The position numbers were made by a program, and so were the translations under genes. Of a stretch of 64,000 bases of DNA, positions 1-8,576 are shown one piece after another (the stretch's first letter is position 1; each line of letters opens with the position of its first letter). Under the pieces are notes generated by a model. The model saw nothing but the letters and a program-made list of their open reading frames with translations, did not search any database and was not told where the DNA came from. The stretch comes from Fimbriiglobus ruber (GTDB lineage Bacteria > Planctomycetota > Planctomycetia > Gemmatales > Gemmataceae), in NCBI RefSeq assembly GCF_002197845.1, contig NZ_NIDE01000002.1, forward strand, positions 868,001-932,000. Reading direction: 5' to 3'.

Positions 1-2
1 AG

Positions 3-542
3 GCCACGTTGATCACGGATTCCGGGCTTTCCCGTCTCATGGAACTCCGTAATCTCTCCCATCTCTACCTGGCAAATAGTTCCCAAATCACAGATGTGGG
101 ATTGCAGCACGTTGTCGGCCATACTTCACTTCAAACCCTCTCTCTCATAGGCACGAGTGTAACCGATACCGGGCTCAAGAAAATTGAGAAGCTGACGCAG
201 CTTACAGTACTCACTGTCGGCGGAACGGGCACGACCGAGGCCAGCTTCGACACGATCGTCAAGCTCAGCGAACTGTCACTGTTACATCTCGGACCGACAC
301 TCTCCTCGAATGCCGGGCTCGCCCGACTCGCCGCGCTGCCCAAACTCTCGAAGCTCATATTTGGGCATAGCGATCGGCTCACCGATGATGGGCTAGAGCA
401 TCTGGTGAAATGTCAGCGTCTGAAAGAGGTTTCGTTTGAGGAGACCAAAGTTACCGAGGCCGGGGTCAAGAAACTCGCGGCCGCACGGCCAGACATGAAG
501 ATCACTTGGGACGGAAAGGTGATCGGGCCGAAGAAGCAGTGA
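3..542 (+). CDS. Leucine-rich-repeat protein, 3' part only
   Basis: The reading frame is already open at the window edge (Ala-Thr precede the first possible TTG start at 9), so the true start lies upstream. What is visible is about six leucine-rich repeats with the signature ITDxGL..L..L..L..L (examples near residues 2-20, 27-45, 51-70, 123-141), ending in a short basic tail. No signal peptide or membrane segment is visible in this part. LRR proteins of this Cys-containing/internalin-like type are numerous in Gemmataceae and usually mediate protein binding. The actual partner cannot be deduced. Confidence 0.8.
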   Translation, partial: ATLITDSGLSRLMELRNLSHLYLANSSQITDVGLQHVVGHTSLQTLSLIGTSVTDTGLKKIEKLTQLTVLTVGGTGTTEASFDTIVKLSELSLLHLGPTLSSNAGLARLAALPKLSKLIFGHSDRLTDDGLEHLVKCQRLKEVSFEETKVTEAGVKKLAAARPDMKITWDGKVIGPKKQ

Positions 543-673
543 CCGTGCTCCAACCCGAACTGGCGCGCGACGGCTTCACCTGTCGTCGCTTCCAAAGTTC
601 CGGTATTCCCCCACCGTAAGATGTGCCGTCACCGAAAAGTCATGCAAATAACGGCGTACCAATCCGGGCGCTG

Positions 674-1123
674 TCACGCCTTCCGCAACCGCTCTTCCAG
701 CTCCTCGACCGCCCGCTCCTGCGCGGCCGTCTCGACCGACCCCGGCCGCAGCGTGCGGACCTTGCGGATGGCCGCGTCGGCGGTCAGTCCCTGGGCCACG
801 AAGTACGCCGCCAGGACCGTCCCCGTGCGGCCCTTCCCGGCCGTGCAGTGGACGGACACGCCCATGCCGGAATCGACCGCCCGGGTGATCGTGTCCAGGC
901 AGAGGTCGATCTGGCGGTCGGTCGGGGCGGTCATGTCCGGGACCGGGACGTGGACGGCCATCATGCCGGCTTCGTTGACCCAGTGCCGCGGCGGCGGGGA
1001 TTCGCTCAGCGACAGCAGGACTTCGATCCCGCTCTGCCGGAGCCACGTCAGGTCGGCGGCCGAGCCGGGCATGGCGTGGGCCGCGAGCCGCGGCCGGTCG
1101 ACCCAAGTAAATCCCGGCGGCAT
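674..1123 (-). CDS. Dual-specificity / tyrosine protein phosphatase
   Basis: 149 aa, the normal size for a compact cysteine-based phosphatase. The catalytic P-loop HCTAGKGRTG lies at residues 92-101 (Cys93, Arg99; C-x5-R). An upstream Asp (D63 in VPVPDM) is suitably placed as general acid. No signal peptide, so probably cytoplasmic, removing phosphate from Tyr/Ser/Thr or a small phosphorylated substrate. It follows the release-factor-like gene by 13 bp on the same strand, so the two are probably co-transcribed. The substrate is unknown. Confidence 0.85.
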   Translation of the reverse strand: MPPGFTWVDRPRLAAHAMPGSAADLTWLRQSGIEVLLSLSESPPPRHWVNEAGMMAVHVPVPDMTAPTDRQIDLCLDTITRAVDSGMGVSVHCTAGKGRTGTVLAAYFVAQGLTADAAIRKVRTLRPGSVETAAQERAVEELEERLRKA

Positions 1124-1136
1124 ACGCGAACCCCGG

Positions 1137-1700
1137 TCACGTCGATTTCAGCGGCTTCAAACCCCATTGTACGCGGAGATGATTCACTTCCTGCCAGAGT
1201 TTGGGGTCGGTGAGAAAAAACTCGACCAGGTTCGCGGTCGACACCCCGAGCCCCTCGGCGGCCGTGCTGACCTGCCCCCCGGCCGCCTGCAAGACGTCCA
1301 GGGCCACCCCCGCGGCCGGCCAGAACCGCGCGTCGCGGGCGGAGAGGTGGAAGCGGCCGCCCACGCCCCGCGCGGCTGCGATGTCGGGGTGGGCGCCGAC
1401 CGTCTCGGGCGACAGGGTATCGGGCGGGAGTGGGTCGCGGAGTTGGAGGAAGAGCGCCCGGCGGAGGCGGACGAGGGCCTTCGCCTTGTTCTCGTGCTGG
1501 GACCGGCTCTCCTCGGCGATCACGATCAGGCCGGTCGGTGCGTGCCGGAGGCGGACGGCCGAACTCGTTTTGTTCCGCTTCTGCCCGCCCGGGCCGCTCG
1601 CCCGGTAGGTGTCGACGTCGCACTGGGCGAGAAGTTGGTCCGGGGTCAGGGCCGCCCAGGTGTCGCGGGGCGGCCGCGGCGGACCGGGCGGGGGCGTCAT
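1137..1700 (-). CDS. Peptide chain release factor-like protein (RF-1 GGQ domain)
   Basis: 187 aa. The class-I release factor catalytic motif is present as [19 protein letters not shown], with GGQ at residues 38-40. GGQ triggers peptidyl-tRNA hydrolysis in the ribosomal peptidyl-transferase centre. The codon-recognition domains of RF1/RF2 are absent, so this belongs with the stand-alone GGQ proteins (ArfB/PrfH-like) that act on stalled ribosomes. The basic C-terminal tail typical of ArfB is not seen; the C-terminus is a small helical domain. Start at 1700 chosen because GGAGG lies 8 nt upstream; a longer frame runs upstream through a palindromic repeat and is probably not translated. Confidence 0.85.
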   Translation of the reverse strand: MTPPPGPPRPPRDTWAALTPDQLLAQCDVDTYRASGPGGQKRNKTSSAVRLRHAPTGLIVIAEESRSQHENKAKALVRLRRALFLQLRDPLPPDTLSPETVGAHPDIAAARGVGGRFHLSARDARFWPAAGVALDVLQAAGGQVSTAAEGLGVSTANLVEFFLTDPKLWQEVNHLRVQWGLKPLKST

Positions 1701-1764
1701 GTCACCGTTCCTCCGGCGGGCGGATACCGGCGTCATTGTACGCCTGTACCGCCGGGGTTCGCCC

Positions 1765-1844
1765 TTGCGCAAATTTGGAGTGCGGCGCTTGACCGCCGCT
1801 TTGGCTTTTAAAAAACCAAAGCGCCGCACCCCAAATTTGCGCAA
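1765..1844. repeat. 80-bp inverted-repeat element
   Basis: Two arms of about 26 bp, beginning TTGCGCAAATTTGG, are near-perfect reverse complements (one A/G mismatch). They flank an AT-rich centre holding a second, overlapping palindrome (CGCTTTGG / CCAAAGCG). It sits between the divergent genes starting at 1700 (minus) and 2060 (plus). It could be a MITE-like dispersed element or a bidirectional transcriptional barrier; the sequence alone does not decide. Confidence 0.7.
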
Positions 1845-2059
1845 CGCGCTCGAACAATCACCCGGGTGATTGATTGAAAACGGGCGTCCAGCCGACGCCC
1901 GTTCCCGCCAAAGAGTCTCGAATTCGTGCCCGTTACGGCCGCGTCACGATCGTGAAACTCTTGTGAAGGCGACCGCCACTTGCCGTCATTCGGCGCAGAA
2001 CAAAGTACGTCTCCGAGCATCTGTTCGTCCCGCCCGTCCTTCATTCGCGAGGGCTGCCC

Positions 2060-2593
2060 GTGCCGATCGTGACCTGCCGGAAGTGTGGCGAGACGCAGAA
2101 GGCGTTGGAAGGAACGCAGCCCTGCGCCCAGTGCGGTGCCGCGCTCGTCGTTCCGTCCAAAGTCCCGTGGTGGGTTTGGGCCGCCGGTGTGGTCGCGGTC
2201 CTCGGGCTCGTCGGGATTTGGCAGCGGGGGAAGATCTTCCGGTTCGGCGACAAGGTCGCGACCCGGGCTGCCGACGCCCTCGAAAAGCCGTCGCCCGACC
2301 GCGAGGGCGTCGAGTGGACCTACGGCAGTCTCGCCCATTACCTGCGGACGAAAAAACTCGACTTCGCCATCGAAACGGAGGACGAGACGGATGTCGCCAA
2401 GAAGGTCGTCGGGCGGAAAGCGGTTCTCCGCGCCAAAGACGGGCGGGCGGTCGACGTGTTCAAAAAAGCCCAGTTTAAGTTGCCGAACGTCCGGGCCGGT
2501 GAGCCCGGTGGGGGCGGGCCGTACTTCTGGGGCGAGTTCCGTTTCTCCGGCGACCCGGACCTCGTGCTGGCGATCAAGCACGCACTCGAATAG
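2060..2593 (+). CDS. Zinc-ribbon single-pass membrane protein, unknown function
   Basis: 177 aa from a GTG start with a GAGGG-type ribosome site. Residues 6-25 form a four-cysteine ribbon (C6-x2-C9 ... C22-x2-C25), followed by one hydrophobic segment at about residues 37-55 (WWVWAAGVVAVLGLVGIW). The remaining ~120 residues are a soluble domain I do not recognise, ending close to a statement-like motif DPDLVLAIKHALE. The layout (ribbon-TM-soluble domain) is common among uncharacterised Planctomycetes proteins. It converges on the gene at 2615. Confidence 0.7.
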   Translation: MPIVTCRKCGETQKALEGTQPCAQCGAALVVPSKVPWWVWAAGVVAVLGLVGIWQRGKIFRFGDKVATRAADALEKPSPDREGVEWTYGSLAHYLRTKKLDFAIETEDETDVAKKVVGRKAVLRAKDGRAVDVFKKAQFKLPNVRAGEPGGGGPYFWGEFRFSGDPDLVLAIKHALE

Positions 2594-2614
2594 TCCCGCT
2601 GCCCCGCTTACTTC

Positions 2615-3265
2615 CTACTTACTGAGGCCCGCGGCCTCGGCCCTCAGATCCTGGATCTTCTGAAGCAACTGGTCGACGGCTTTCTTGTCCGGCGTGCCGT
2701 TGATCCGCATTCGCAACCGGCCGGTCGCGTCGAACACCGCGAGGTTCGCCTGACCCGGACGCAGCCCGAAGTCCTTTTCCATGACCCCGGTGAAGTCCAA
2801 CCAAATGGGCAGTTCCGGGGACGCCTTCTTGATCTGCACGCGGATCAGATCCTTGATGACCGTCGGCACGTTCCCGGCCACGGCCACCGGGATCACGACC
2901 GCGTCCGGCGACCGCTGGCCGACCGGGACGCCTTGCAGCGGGGCCACGGCCGCACCCCGGGCCTTTGCCGGCGTCTGCCCGGCGGCCGTCGGGTGGAAGA
3001 GGATGTGGAGGCTCTCGCCGAACTCGCGGCTCGCGTCGGTCCCCTTGCGGTCGCCGTAGACCAGGATGAGTACGTCGCCCTTGTACGCGGCGATGTCCTG
3101 CCGTCGCCCGAACTGGTCTTCCATCACCAGCTCGACCGGCTGCTTGCCTTCCCCGTGCGGCGTCGGCGGCAGCGCGTCAGCCGCACCGGCGTAACCCCCG
3201 ATCACAGCCGCGAGGAGGCCGACGAGACCGAACCGCACCCCCGACTTAGCCCCCAAAGTCTTCAT
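2615..3265 (-). CDS. Secreted protein, possible thioredoxin-like fold lacking CxxC
   Basis: 216 aa with a signal peptide (residues ~1-30, hydrophobic core GLVGLLAAVIGGYAG). The mature part has segments typical of a redoxin fold: a strand with DVLILVYGDRKG and a late 'NLAVFDATGRLR' strand, as in AhpC/TlpA-type domains. No active-site CxxC is visible, so reductase activity is unlikely. The start overlaps the stop of the ABC permease gene in an ATGA arrangement, making it the third gene of that operon. A periplasmic accessory of the exporter is a reasonable but unproven inference. Confidence 0.65.
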   Translation of the reverse strand: MKTLGAKSGVRFGLVGLLAAVIGGYAGAADALPPTPHGEGKQPVELVMEDQFGRRQDIAAYKGDVLILVYGDRKGTDASREFGESLHILFHPTAAGQTPAKARGAAVAPLQGVPVGQRSPDAVVIPVAVAGNVPTVIKDLIRVQIKKASPELPIWLDFTGVMEKDFGLRPGQANLAVFDATGRLRMRINGTPDKKAVDQLLQKIQDLRAEAAGLSK

Positions 3266-4461
3266 GCCATCCCGCGCCGGCGGCGCGCCTCGGAAGTTAC
3301 CAGCCGGGCCACCGCCACGGCCAAAAACACGGCCGCGAACGCGAGCACGACCGCGACGCTCGGTAGCGCCGAGAGAAGATCCCGCCCCTGCCAGGTGACG
3401 CCGTCCAGCCCGCGCATCGCCCACGTCGTCGGGAGGGACAGGGCCAGGTCGCGGGCCCACCCCGGGAGGACGAACGACGGCAGCCAGAGCCCGCCCAGCA
3501 TCGAGACGCCCAGGATGACCAGGATACTCACACTCCGGGCCCGCGCCTCGGTGCCCCCGACCGCCGCCACGAGCAACCCCGTGGCCGCCGACAGCAGACT
3601 CACGCCCACTGCTAACAGTATAAAGCCGATCCACGACCCGCCGATGGTCACGCCAAACACAGCGTACCCGAACGCGAACGTCACCACCACTTGAAGAAAG
3701 GCGATCGACGCCGTGGACGTCGCCTTGCCGAGCAGGATGGCCCACAGCGGGACCGGGGCGGCGCGGAGCCGGTGCCAGAGACTCCGCTGCCGCTCGCGGA
3801 GGAGCAGCAAGCCGCTCTCCATGCCCCAGAAGAGCAGGTATTGCAGGGTCATGCCGCTGAAGCTGTGCGTGTACGAATTAAACCCGTCGACGCGCGACCC
3901 GGTGACGGCGACGGTTTCGACCGCGAACGGGACGGCCGCCGCGTCGTCGGCAGTGCCGCCGAGCGCCCGGGCCACCGGCGCGAGTCGGTCGCGGGCGAGG
4001 CGGCGCATCACGACCTCGGACACGACCCCTTCCGCCCACTGGCTCTCACTTTCCGAGAGCGGGTCGTGCAGAATGCGGACGGACGGCCGCTCCCCGGCGG
4101 CGCCCGGCGTCCAGCCGGTCAGGGCGTCGAACCCTTTCGGGAAGACGACCGCGACCCCCGGCCGGCGGTCGGCCACCCGCTCGTCGGCGACCGCCGCGGT
4201 CACGACCTCGGCTTCGACCCGCGCGCTCGCCAGCAGATCGTCGACGACCCGCCGGGTGAACGGCCCGCCGTCTTCGTCGACGACGAGGAGGGAGAGCCGG
4301 GGGGCGCCGCTCTTCCCCGGCGCGCGGTGGAACACCAGCCCGAACGCGGACGCCAGGACGATCGGCACCGCGAAGCAGAGGACGGCGGCCCGCCGGTCGG
4401 CCAGGAACAGCCGCCAGTCTTTCGCGGCGAGGGCCAGGATGAGCGACACTTTTGACGGCAT
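3262..4461 (-). CDS. ABC-2 type transporter permease
   Basis: 399 aa. Topology matches ABC2_membrane-type permeases: one N-terminal membrane segment (about residues 22-45), a large external loop of roughly 150 residues, then a cluster of five or six hydrophobic helices from about residue 200 to the C-terminus. It would form the membrane channel for the ATPase encoded 64 bp upstream. A GTG start at 4509 would add 16 residues, but the ATG at 4461 gives the usual short cytosolic N-terminus. Stop overlaps the next gene (ATGA). Confidence 0.85.
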   Translation of the reverse strand: MPSKVSLILALAAKDWRLFLADRRAAVLCFAVPIVLASAFGLVFHRAPGKSGAPRLSLLVVDEDGGPFTRRVVDDLLASARVEAEVVTAAVADERVADRRPGVAVVFPKGFDALTGWTPGAAGERPSVRILHDPLSESESQWAEGVVSEVVMRRLARDRLAPVARALGGTADDAAAVPFAVETVAVTGSRVDGFNSYTHSFSGMTLQYLLFWGMESGLLLLRERQRSLWHRLRAAPVPLWAILLGKATSTASIAFLQVVVTFAFGYAVFGVTIGGSWIGFILLAVGVSLLSAATGLLVAAVGGTEARARSVSILVILGVSMLGGLWLPSFVLPGWARDLALSLPTTWAMRGLDGVTWQGRDLLSALPSVAVVLAFAAVFLAVAVARLVTSEARRRRGMA

Positions 4462-4525
4462 TCGTGAGTTCCGGGCCCCGCGACCCGAGTCCCGCGGCGC
4501 GGGGCGCACCCGGCCGGTGTTCCGG

Positions 4526-5491
4526 TTAACTCGGAACGTGGGACTCGGAATGCGGGGCGTTTTGGTGGCCGCGGAGGAGGTGTTCCAGGCGCCCGGGCGG
4601 CGTGCGGAACGTGTCTAACACGATGCCGTCGGAGAGGACGACGGCCAGCGCGCGGCCGAGTTCTTCCTGGGTGGCGGCGGCCAGGCGCAGGCGGCGGCCG
4701 GTGATTTCCACCTCGACGCCCGGGCCGACCCGCCGGCGGAGGCTCTTCTGGAAGAATTTCGGGAGCGCGTCGCGGAGGTGGGCGTACAACACGGCCCGGC
4801 CGGACGGCTGGTTGCGGATCAAATCCGCGGGCCGGCCGCACGCGACGAGCCGGCCCTTTTCGAGGACGGCGATGCGGTCGCACCCGTGTTCGGCTTCGTC
4901 CAGGTGGTGCGTGCTGAGCAGGATCGCGTGGCCGCTCTCGCGGAGGTCATGTAGGGTGCCGAACAGGGCATCCCGGCTGGCCGGGTCGAGCGACGCGGTC
5001 GGCTCGTCGAGCAGGAGGACGGGCGGGTCGTGGAGCAGGGCGGCGACGAGGTTGAGCCGCTGCTTCATCCCGCCGGAGAACGTGCCGACCCGGTCGTGCC
5101 GCCGGTCCGTGAGCCGGGCAACCCGCAAAGCCCGCTCGACCCGGGCGCCCAACACGCAGCCGCGCAGTCCGTACAGCCGGCCGAAGAACGCGAGGTTCGC
5201 GTCGGCCGACAACTCGTCGTAGAGGGCCGGTTCCTGGGGGACGAGGCCGACGCGGGCGGCAAATCGGGCCGGGTCGCGGTCGCGGCCGACGCCGCCGATG
5301 GCGACCGTCCCTTCGACCGGGTCGATCACCCCGCCGGCGGCCGCGAGGGTCGAACTCTTCCCGGACCCGTTCGGCCCGAGTAGCCCGACGATCTCGCCGC
5401 GGTGGACGTCGAGGGTGACGCCGTCGACGGCCAGGGTCGCCCCGTACCGGACGCGAACGCGATTCAATGCCAGAACGACCGGCGCGGTCAT
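4526..5491 (-). CDS. ABC transporter ATP-binding protein
   Basis: 321 aa. All ATPase motifs are present: Walker A GPNGSGKSS, signature FSGGMKQRL, Walker B VLLLDEPTASLD and an H-loop in LLSTHHLDEAEH. The ~75-residue extension after the ATPase core is typical of the DrrA/CcmA-like exporters that work with ABC-2 permeases (drugs, lipids or polysaccharides). ATG at 5491 is preceded by GGAG at 7 nt; an upstream in-frame start lacks a ribosome site. First gene of a three-gene operon with the permease and a secreted protein. Substrate unknown. Confidence 0.9.
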   Translation of the reverse strand: MTAPVVLALNRVRVRYGATLAVDGVTLDVHRGEIVGLLGPNGSGKSSTLAAAGGVIDPVEGTVAIGGVGRDRDPARFAARVGLVPQEPALYDELSADANLAFFGRLYGLRGCVLGARVERALRVARLTDRRHDRVGTFSGGMKQRLNLVAALLHDPPVLLLDEPTASLDPASRDALFGTLHDLRESGHAILLSTHHLDEAEHGCDRIAVLEKGRLVACGRPADLIRNQPSGRAVLYAHLRDALPKFFQKSLRRRVGPGVEVEITGRRLRLAAATQEELGRALAVVLSDGIVLDTFRTPPGRLEHLLRGHQNAPHSESHVPS

Positions 5492-5655
5492 GACGGCTCC
5501 GCCGGGATCGAGGATCGTCCGTGATCGACACGCCGGTATAGTCCGGGTAGGCAAGCTGCGTCAACCCGAAAGGCAGGAAAACGCGCGGGGCGGTGGGGTG
5601 CTGGAGGCGACCGGTAGAACGCAGTTGGCCCGAACACTCATCACAACGCCGGGCG

Positions 5656-6393
5656 TCACATCCCCACGTCGATTCGCATCGCATCCCAATCTCCGGATAC
5701 GCGATCGATGCCGCCACGGTTGCGGTTGTTCTGTCCCAAGCCTCCCGTGTGTGCCTGGCACCAGATACGAGACTGCTGGTATGAGATTGGGGACGTTATT
5801 GCCTGACCGAGTGTCTTGACAGGTGTGGCGCCCAGAGCCCGGCGCAGGCTAACAAAAGTCTTCAGACCGAGACAGATCACGAGATGCGGCTCAACGATCT
5901 CGATTTGTGGCAAGGCGAATTCGCGGGCCGCCTTATCAAGATCTCGTACAGGAATGCTACTGCTCAAACTGCCTGTTTTGATGAAGGGAAACAAATTTGT
6001 GCCGTATGTTTCGTCAAGTCGCAGGTTAAAATGCTTTTGCAGTAGTTGTTTTAGCCTCTGATTCGTGGGGAGTTTCGGCGTATGGCCATATTCAGCCGCT
6101 TCGAGATCTGGAGGCCCACTCAGGCGATCGTGGGAACTCCAATCCTGCAACATAATCATGACCTTCGCGTTCGCGTCTGATGCCGACTTCGTATATGGAG
6201 AAACGAAATCGCACTCGTACATGCCGCCGTGATATTCGCTAAGCGGTTTGTAGCCCGGCCAACGACTGTCTTGTCGTAGCCGGGCGAGCTGAAGAAGTCT
6301 CTCGGTCTTGTCCACGTGATCTCCACGATCTGCCTGGCCACGTAGTTTTTGCTGAAATTCACAGCCTGATTCCCAACCGGGGTCAGTCTTCAT
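5656..6393 (-). CDS. Uracil-DNA glycosylase superfamily-like protein
   Basis: 245 aa. Segments resembling the UDG superfamily appear in order: a motif-1 region ending YGTNLFPFIKTG (129-141), the central strand PHLVICLGLKTF (169-180), and a C-terminal loop QAHTGGLGQNNRNRGG (213-228), whose His215 occupies the position of the catalytic/DNA-contact His of UDGs. The family removes uracil or other damaged bases, but some members have been recruited to other roles. It overlaps the HTH gene upstream by 11 bp, so the two form one transcription unit. The usual assignment is DNA repair; its partner makes a defence or toxin-like role possible. Confidence 0.65.
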   Translation of the reverse strand: MKTDPGWESGCEFQQKLRGQADRGDHVDKTERLLQLARLRQDSRWPGYKPLSEYHGGMYECDFVSPYTKSASDANAKVMIMLQDWSSHDRLSGPPDLEAAEYGHTPKLPTNQRLKQLLQKHFNLRLDETYGTNLFPFIKTGSLSSSIPVRDLDKAAREFALPQIEIVEPHLVICLGLKTFVSLRRALGATPVKTLGQAITSPISYQQSRIWCQAHTGGLGQNNRNRGGIDRVSGDWDAMRIDVGM

Positions 6394-6754
6394 CCCAGAG
6401 TTTCCGTTTCTTGCCAGCGAGTAGGGTTTTGGCTGCCACGTCTACCAACTTTTGATAGCCGACCGAATCGACTCCCGCGGCCTCCAACCCCTGCGTTCCC
6501 TGCACGACTTTCGCGACGTATCGAGCTTTCACGAGTACCCGATCCTGAAGAACTCGCTCGACGGGCATCTTCCGGGCGGTCACGAAATCGACACCGAGAA
6601 TTTGTCCGACGGCAGCGACGTGTTCGAACCGGACTTTCCCCGGATCGGCGAGAATACGGTTGACCGTGGCAACGGGAACCTTGCTCATGCGCGCGAGCGC
6701 GCCGGTGGTGATTCCGAGCCGCCTGCGTCGTCGATCGAGCAAGGTCCGCGTCAT
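6383..6754 (-). CDS. XRE-type HTH transcriptional regulator
   Basis: 123 aa. An N-terminal helix-turn-helix (about residues 12-52: LGITTGALARMSKVPVATV then RILADPGKVRFEHVAAVG) resembles Cro/C1-type DNA-binding domains. The C-terminal half is a short helical tail containing VLVKARYVAKVVQG. Start supported by GGGAGGT 7 nt upstream. It overlaps the UDG-like gene, and a perfect 20-bp palindrome lies about 30 bp upstream, so it is probably autoregulatory. Its size and its position ahead of an enzyme gene resemble an antitoxin or a controller protein. Confidence 0.75.
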   Translation of the reverse strand: MTRTLLDRRRRRLGITTGALARMSKVPVATVNRILADPGKVRFEHVAAVGQILGVDFVTARKMPVERVLQDRVLVKARYVAKVVQGTQGLEAAGVDSVGYQKLVDVAAKTLLAGKKRKLWDED

Positions 6755-6782
6755 GTCGCACCTCCCGCTACGGTGTTAGGAA

Positions 6783-6802
6783 TTGTATCACCGGTGATAC
6801 AA
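6783..6802. promoter_or_regulatory. Perfect 20-bp palindrome, probable operator
   Basis: TTGTATCACCGGTGATACAA is a perfect 10+10 bp inverted repeat centred between 6792 and 6793. It lies 29-48 bp upstream of the HTH gene start and overlaps a possible -10 (TACAAT on the minus strand). A second small palindrome, TGTCAATTGACA (6831-6842), lies further upstream. Position and symmetry fit the binding site of the dimeric HTH protein encoded next to it. Confidence 0.7.
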
Positions 6803-6890
6803 ATTCTTAAGCACTTCGCCGGTGGCGGGATGTCAATTGACAGATGGGGAAAAAGAGCCCGTTCGACTCGGCCGGAAGCACGCCGCCTGC

Positions 6891-7133
6891 TCAGGTACTC
6901 TCTCTGCGCCACCCGACAACGGCCGCGTACCCGAGCCAGAGACCGAGGAAGAACAGCGACATCACGACGGCGACCATGGCTCCCGTCGCCAGATCACCGC
7001 GGCCGTCGACCCGCGCGGCATGAGTCGCTTCGGCCAAGATGCCAAGAAATCCGACTGCCATGACGGGCACCGCGACCCAACTCGCTCGTCGCACCGCCCG
7101 CCATGCCGACACCGCCCTGGCGTTCGATGCCAT
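6891..7133 (-). CDS. Small two-TM membrane protein, uncertain
   Basis: 80 aa with two hydrophobic stretches (about residues 19-34 and 50-72) separated by a short polar loop, and an Arg-rich N-terminus that would stay in the cytosol. No family recognised. No strong ribosome site was seen, and it stands alone between the HTH operon and a repeat-rich zone, so it may be a remnant. Confidence 0.35.
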   Translation of the reverse strand: MASNARAVSAWRAVRRASWVAVPVMAVGFLGILAEATHAARVDGRGDLATGAMVAVVMSLFFLGLWLGYAAVVGWRREST

Positions 7134-7247
7134 CGATACCCCTCTGCTGGTGCGCCTCGCACGGAAGACTCAGCCAATGCCCCGCGCGGGCCACGGTGCC
7201 GCACGGAGTCCGCGCGGGTTCCTATTAGGCGCACCGCCGTGTTCGGC

Positions 7248-7361
7248 TCAGCCCCGGTCTTCCGGACAGCCAATGCGGACCAACACGCCTTTTTCATCGA
7301 CCTTGAACGCCCCGGCCTTCAGATCGGCTGCCAGTGCTTCCCACCACGCCTTGATAATACG
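7248..7361 (-). pseudogene. 3' fragment of an unidentified coding sequence
   Basis: A 37-codon frame bounded upstream by TAG reads like the end of a protein (WWEALAADLKAGAFKV then GVLVRIGCPEDRG and stop). There is no start codon. It looks like the C-terminal remnant of a gene whose front has been lost, at the edge of the repeat-rich stretch 7.4-8.0 kb. Confidence 0.3.
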
Positions 7362-7437
7362 CTACCTCACATGTTAGGCGTTCGGCAATTGATAGTTAAC
7401 CTAACTCCGACCAACCTGTGGAACTCCTCGTGGCCGT

Positions 7438-7630
7438 CGAGCCGTGGCACGTGGGAGCATTTTTGCATTTATTGCGCGGAAACCCCTGTTTTGGGACCGG
7501 GCGCGTTTCCGCGACTATCGAGCCGTGGCGCGTGGGAGCATTTTTTGCATTTATTGCGCGGAAGCCCCCGTTTTAGGACCGGCGCGTCTCCGCCGCTGCC
7601 GAGCCGTGGCACCTGGGAGCATTTTGGGGG
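7438..7630 (+). repeat. 81-bp tandem repeat, about 2.4 copies
   Basis: Units begin at 7438, 7519 and 7600, each starting CGAGCCGTGGC and containing GGGAGCATTTTT; the third is truncated after about 31 bp. Period is exactly 81 bp (27 codons), but no frame through it reads like a convincing protein. The rest of 7362-8093 has no credible gene. Confidence 0.75.
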
Positions 7631-7837
7631 CCTGATTCAACGCCGGGAAACCTACGGTTCGCTCATGTTTGGGGCCGTTTTGAGGAATCAGTGGGTTCCC
7701 AGTTTGCCCCGGATCTCCTGATGAGTGAGTACCCAGCGGCGAGCGCATGTGTCACTCGTTGGTACAAGACCAGATGGCTCATGAGGGCGGTCGAGGTGCT
7801 TCGGCCCGACCGCAAGTCTTCCGTCCCGACGCCCCCA

Positions 7838-7920
7838 CACCGGCGCTCGGCGCGGGTCTCCGACCCCGCCGCCGTTCGGCGCCTCGCACCGGCGCTCGGC
7901 GCGGGTCTCCGACCCCGCCG
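7838..7920 (+). repeat. 49-bp-period direct repeat
   Basis: Two identical 34-bp segments (7838-7871 and 7887-7920) contain GGCGCTCGGCGCGGGTCTCC. Related half-units lie on both sides (CGGCCCGACCGCA at about 7803 and 7923). Low-complexity, GC-rich intergenic DNA; no function evident. Confidence 0.65.
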
Positions 7921-8093
7921 TTCGGCCCGACCGCAGGTCTCCCCCTCCTGCCGCGCGCCGCACGGGAACACCGCTCGGCTACGAATCCGAAAGCGCCTTC
8001 AGCACTACTTTCAAGAGGGTCATGGGCTGTTCGCCGCGGAAATATAGCCGCGACCGGAAATAGGCCGTCGTGCGGTCGAGTCAGTAAGTCACT

Positions 8094-8474
8094 TTATTTC
8101 TGTTGCGTGGTCTTCAAACGGAGGCAAGACCAGGTTTCGTCGACCGAGATGATCGATACCGTTTCGAGGCCCAGGCTCGCGGCGTATTCTCGAATCGAAT
8201 CACGGTGAATATCGCTTTTCAACTTCGACGTGCCTTTCGGGTAGGCCAGCCAAAGGGCTCCTTCCGGTTGAAGGATCTGGGGCTTCCCGAGACGCGCTTC
8301 CATTTCTTCGCGATCGCGAACGAAGAGCAGCACGAGATCGGCGAGTTCCCTCGAACGCTCCGACACGATGACGGCGTCGTGAGACCCGAAGATCTCGGAG
8401 AAGTTCTCCGGCTTCGCGATCACCCGGACCTTCATGCCGCTCTTAATAAATAACTTCTGCGCCACGGTTTTCAT
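8094..8474 (-). CDS. DUF3052-like protein
   Basis: 126 aa. Resembles the DUF3052 family: N-terminal 'K..IKSGMKVRVIAKPENF', a central strand 'DLVLLFVRDREEM', then 'LQPEGALWLAYPKGTSK' and a C-terminal 'VSIISVDETWSCLRLK'. The characteristic late 'VDETWS' motif is intact. These proteins adopt a Rossmann-like methyltransferase-related fold, but their biochemical role is not established. Monocistronic here, divergent from the TetR gene. Confidence 0.7.
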   Translation of the reverse strand: MKTVAQKLFIKSGMKVRVIAKPENFSEIFGSHDAVIVSERSRELADLVLLFVRDREEMEARLGKPQILQPEGALWLAYPKGTSKLKSDIHRDSIREYAASLGLETVSIISVDETWSCLRLKTTQQK

Positions 8475-8576
8475 TAGTGAATGCTCCCGGAATGTCGTTT
8501 CTTACCGGACTCCGTGCTCAAGAAATTATGCGACTCCTCGCTCCACGCGACAGATCGTGTATGTGCCGGGCCTTAA

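Noticed and set aside
576-1106. Overlapping long reading frames antisense or frame-shifted to the phosphatase and release-factor genes
   Set aside because: Arg/Pro/Gly-rich translations typical of shadows of GC-rich genes; the chosen frames have recognisable motifs and ribosome sites.
7438-7630. The 81-bp repeats as a CRISPR array
   Set aside because: Only 2.4 units, no conserved repeat/variable spacer division, no cas genes.
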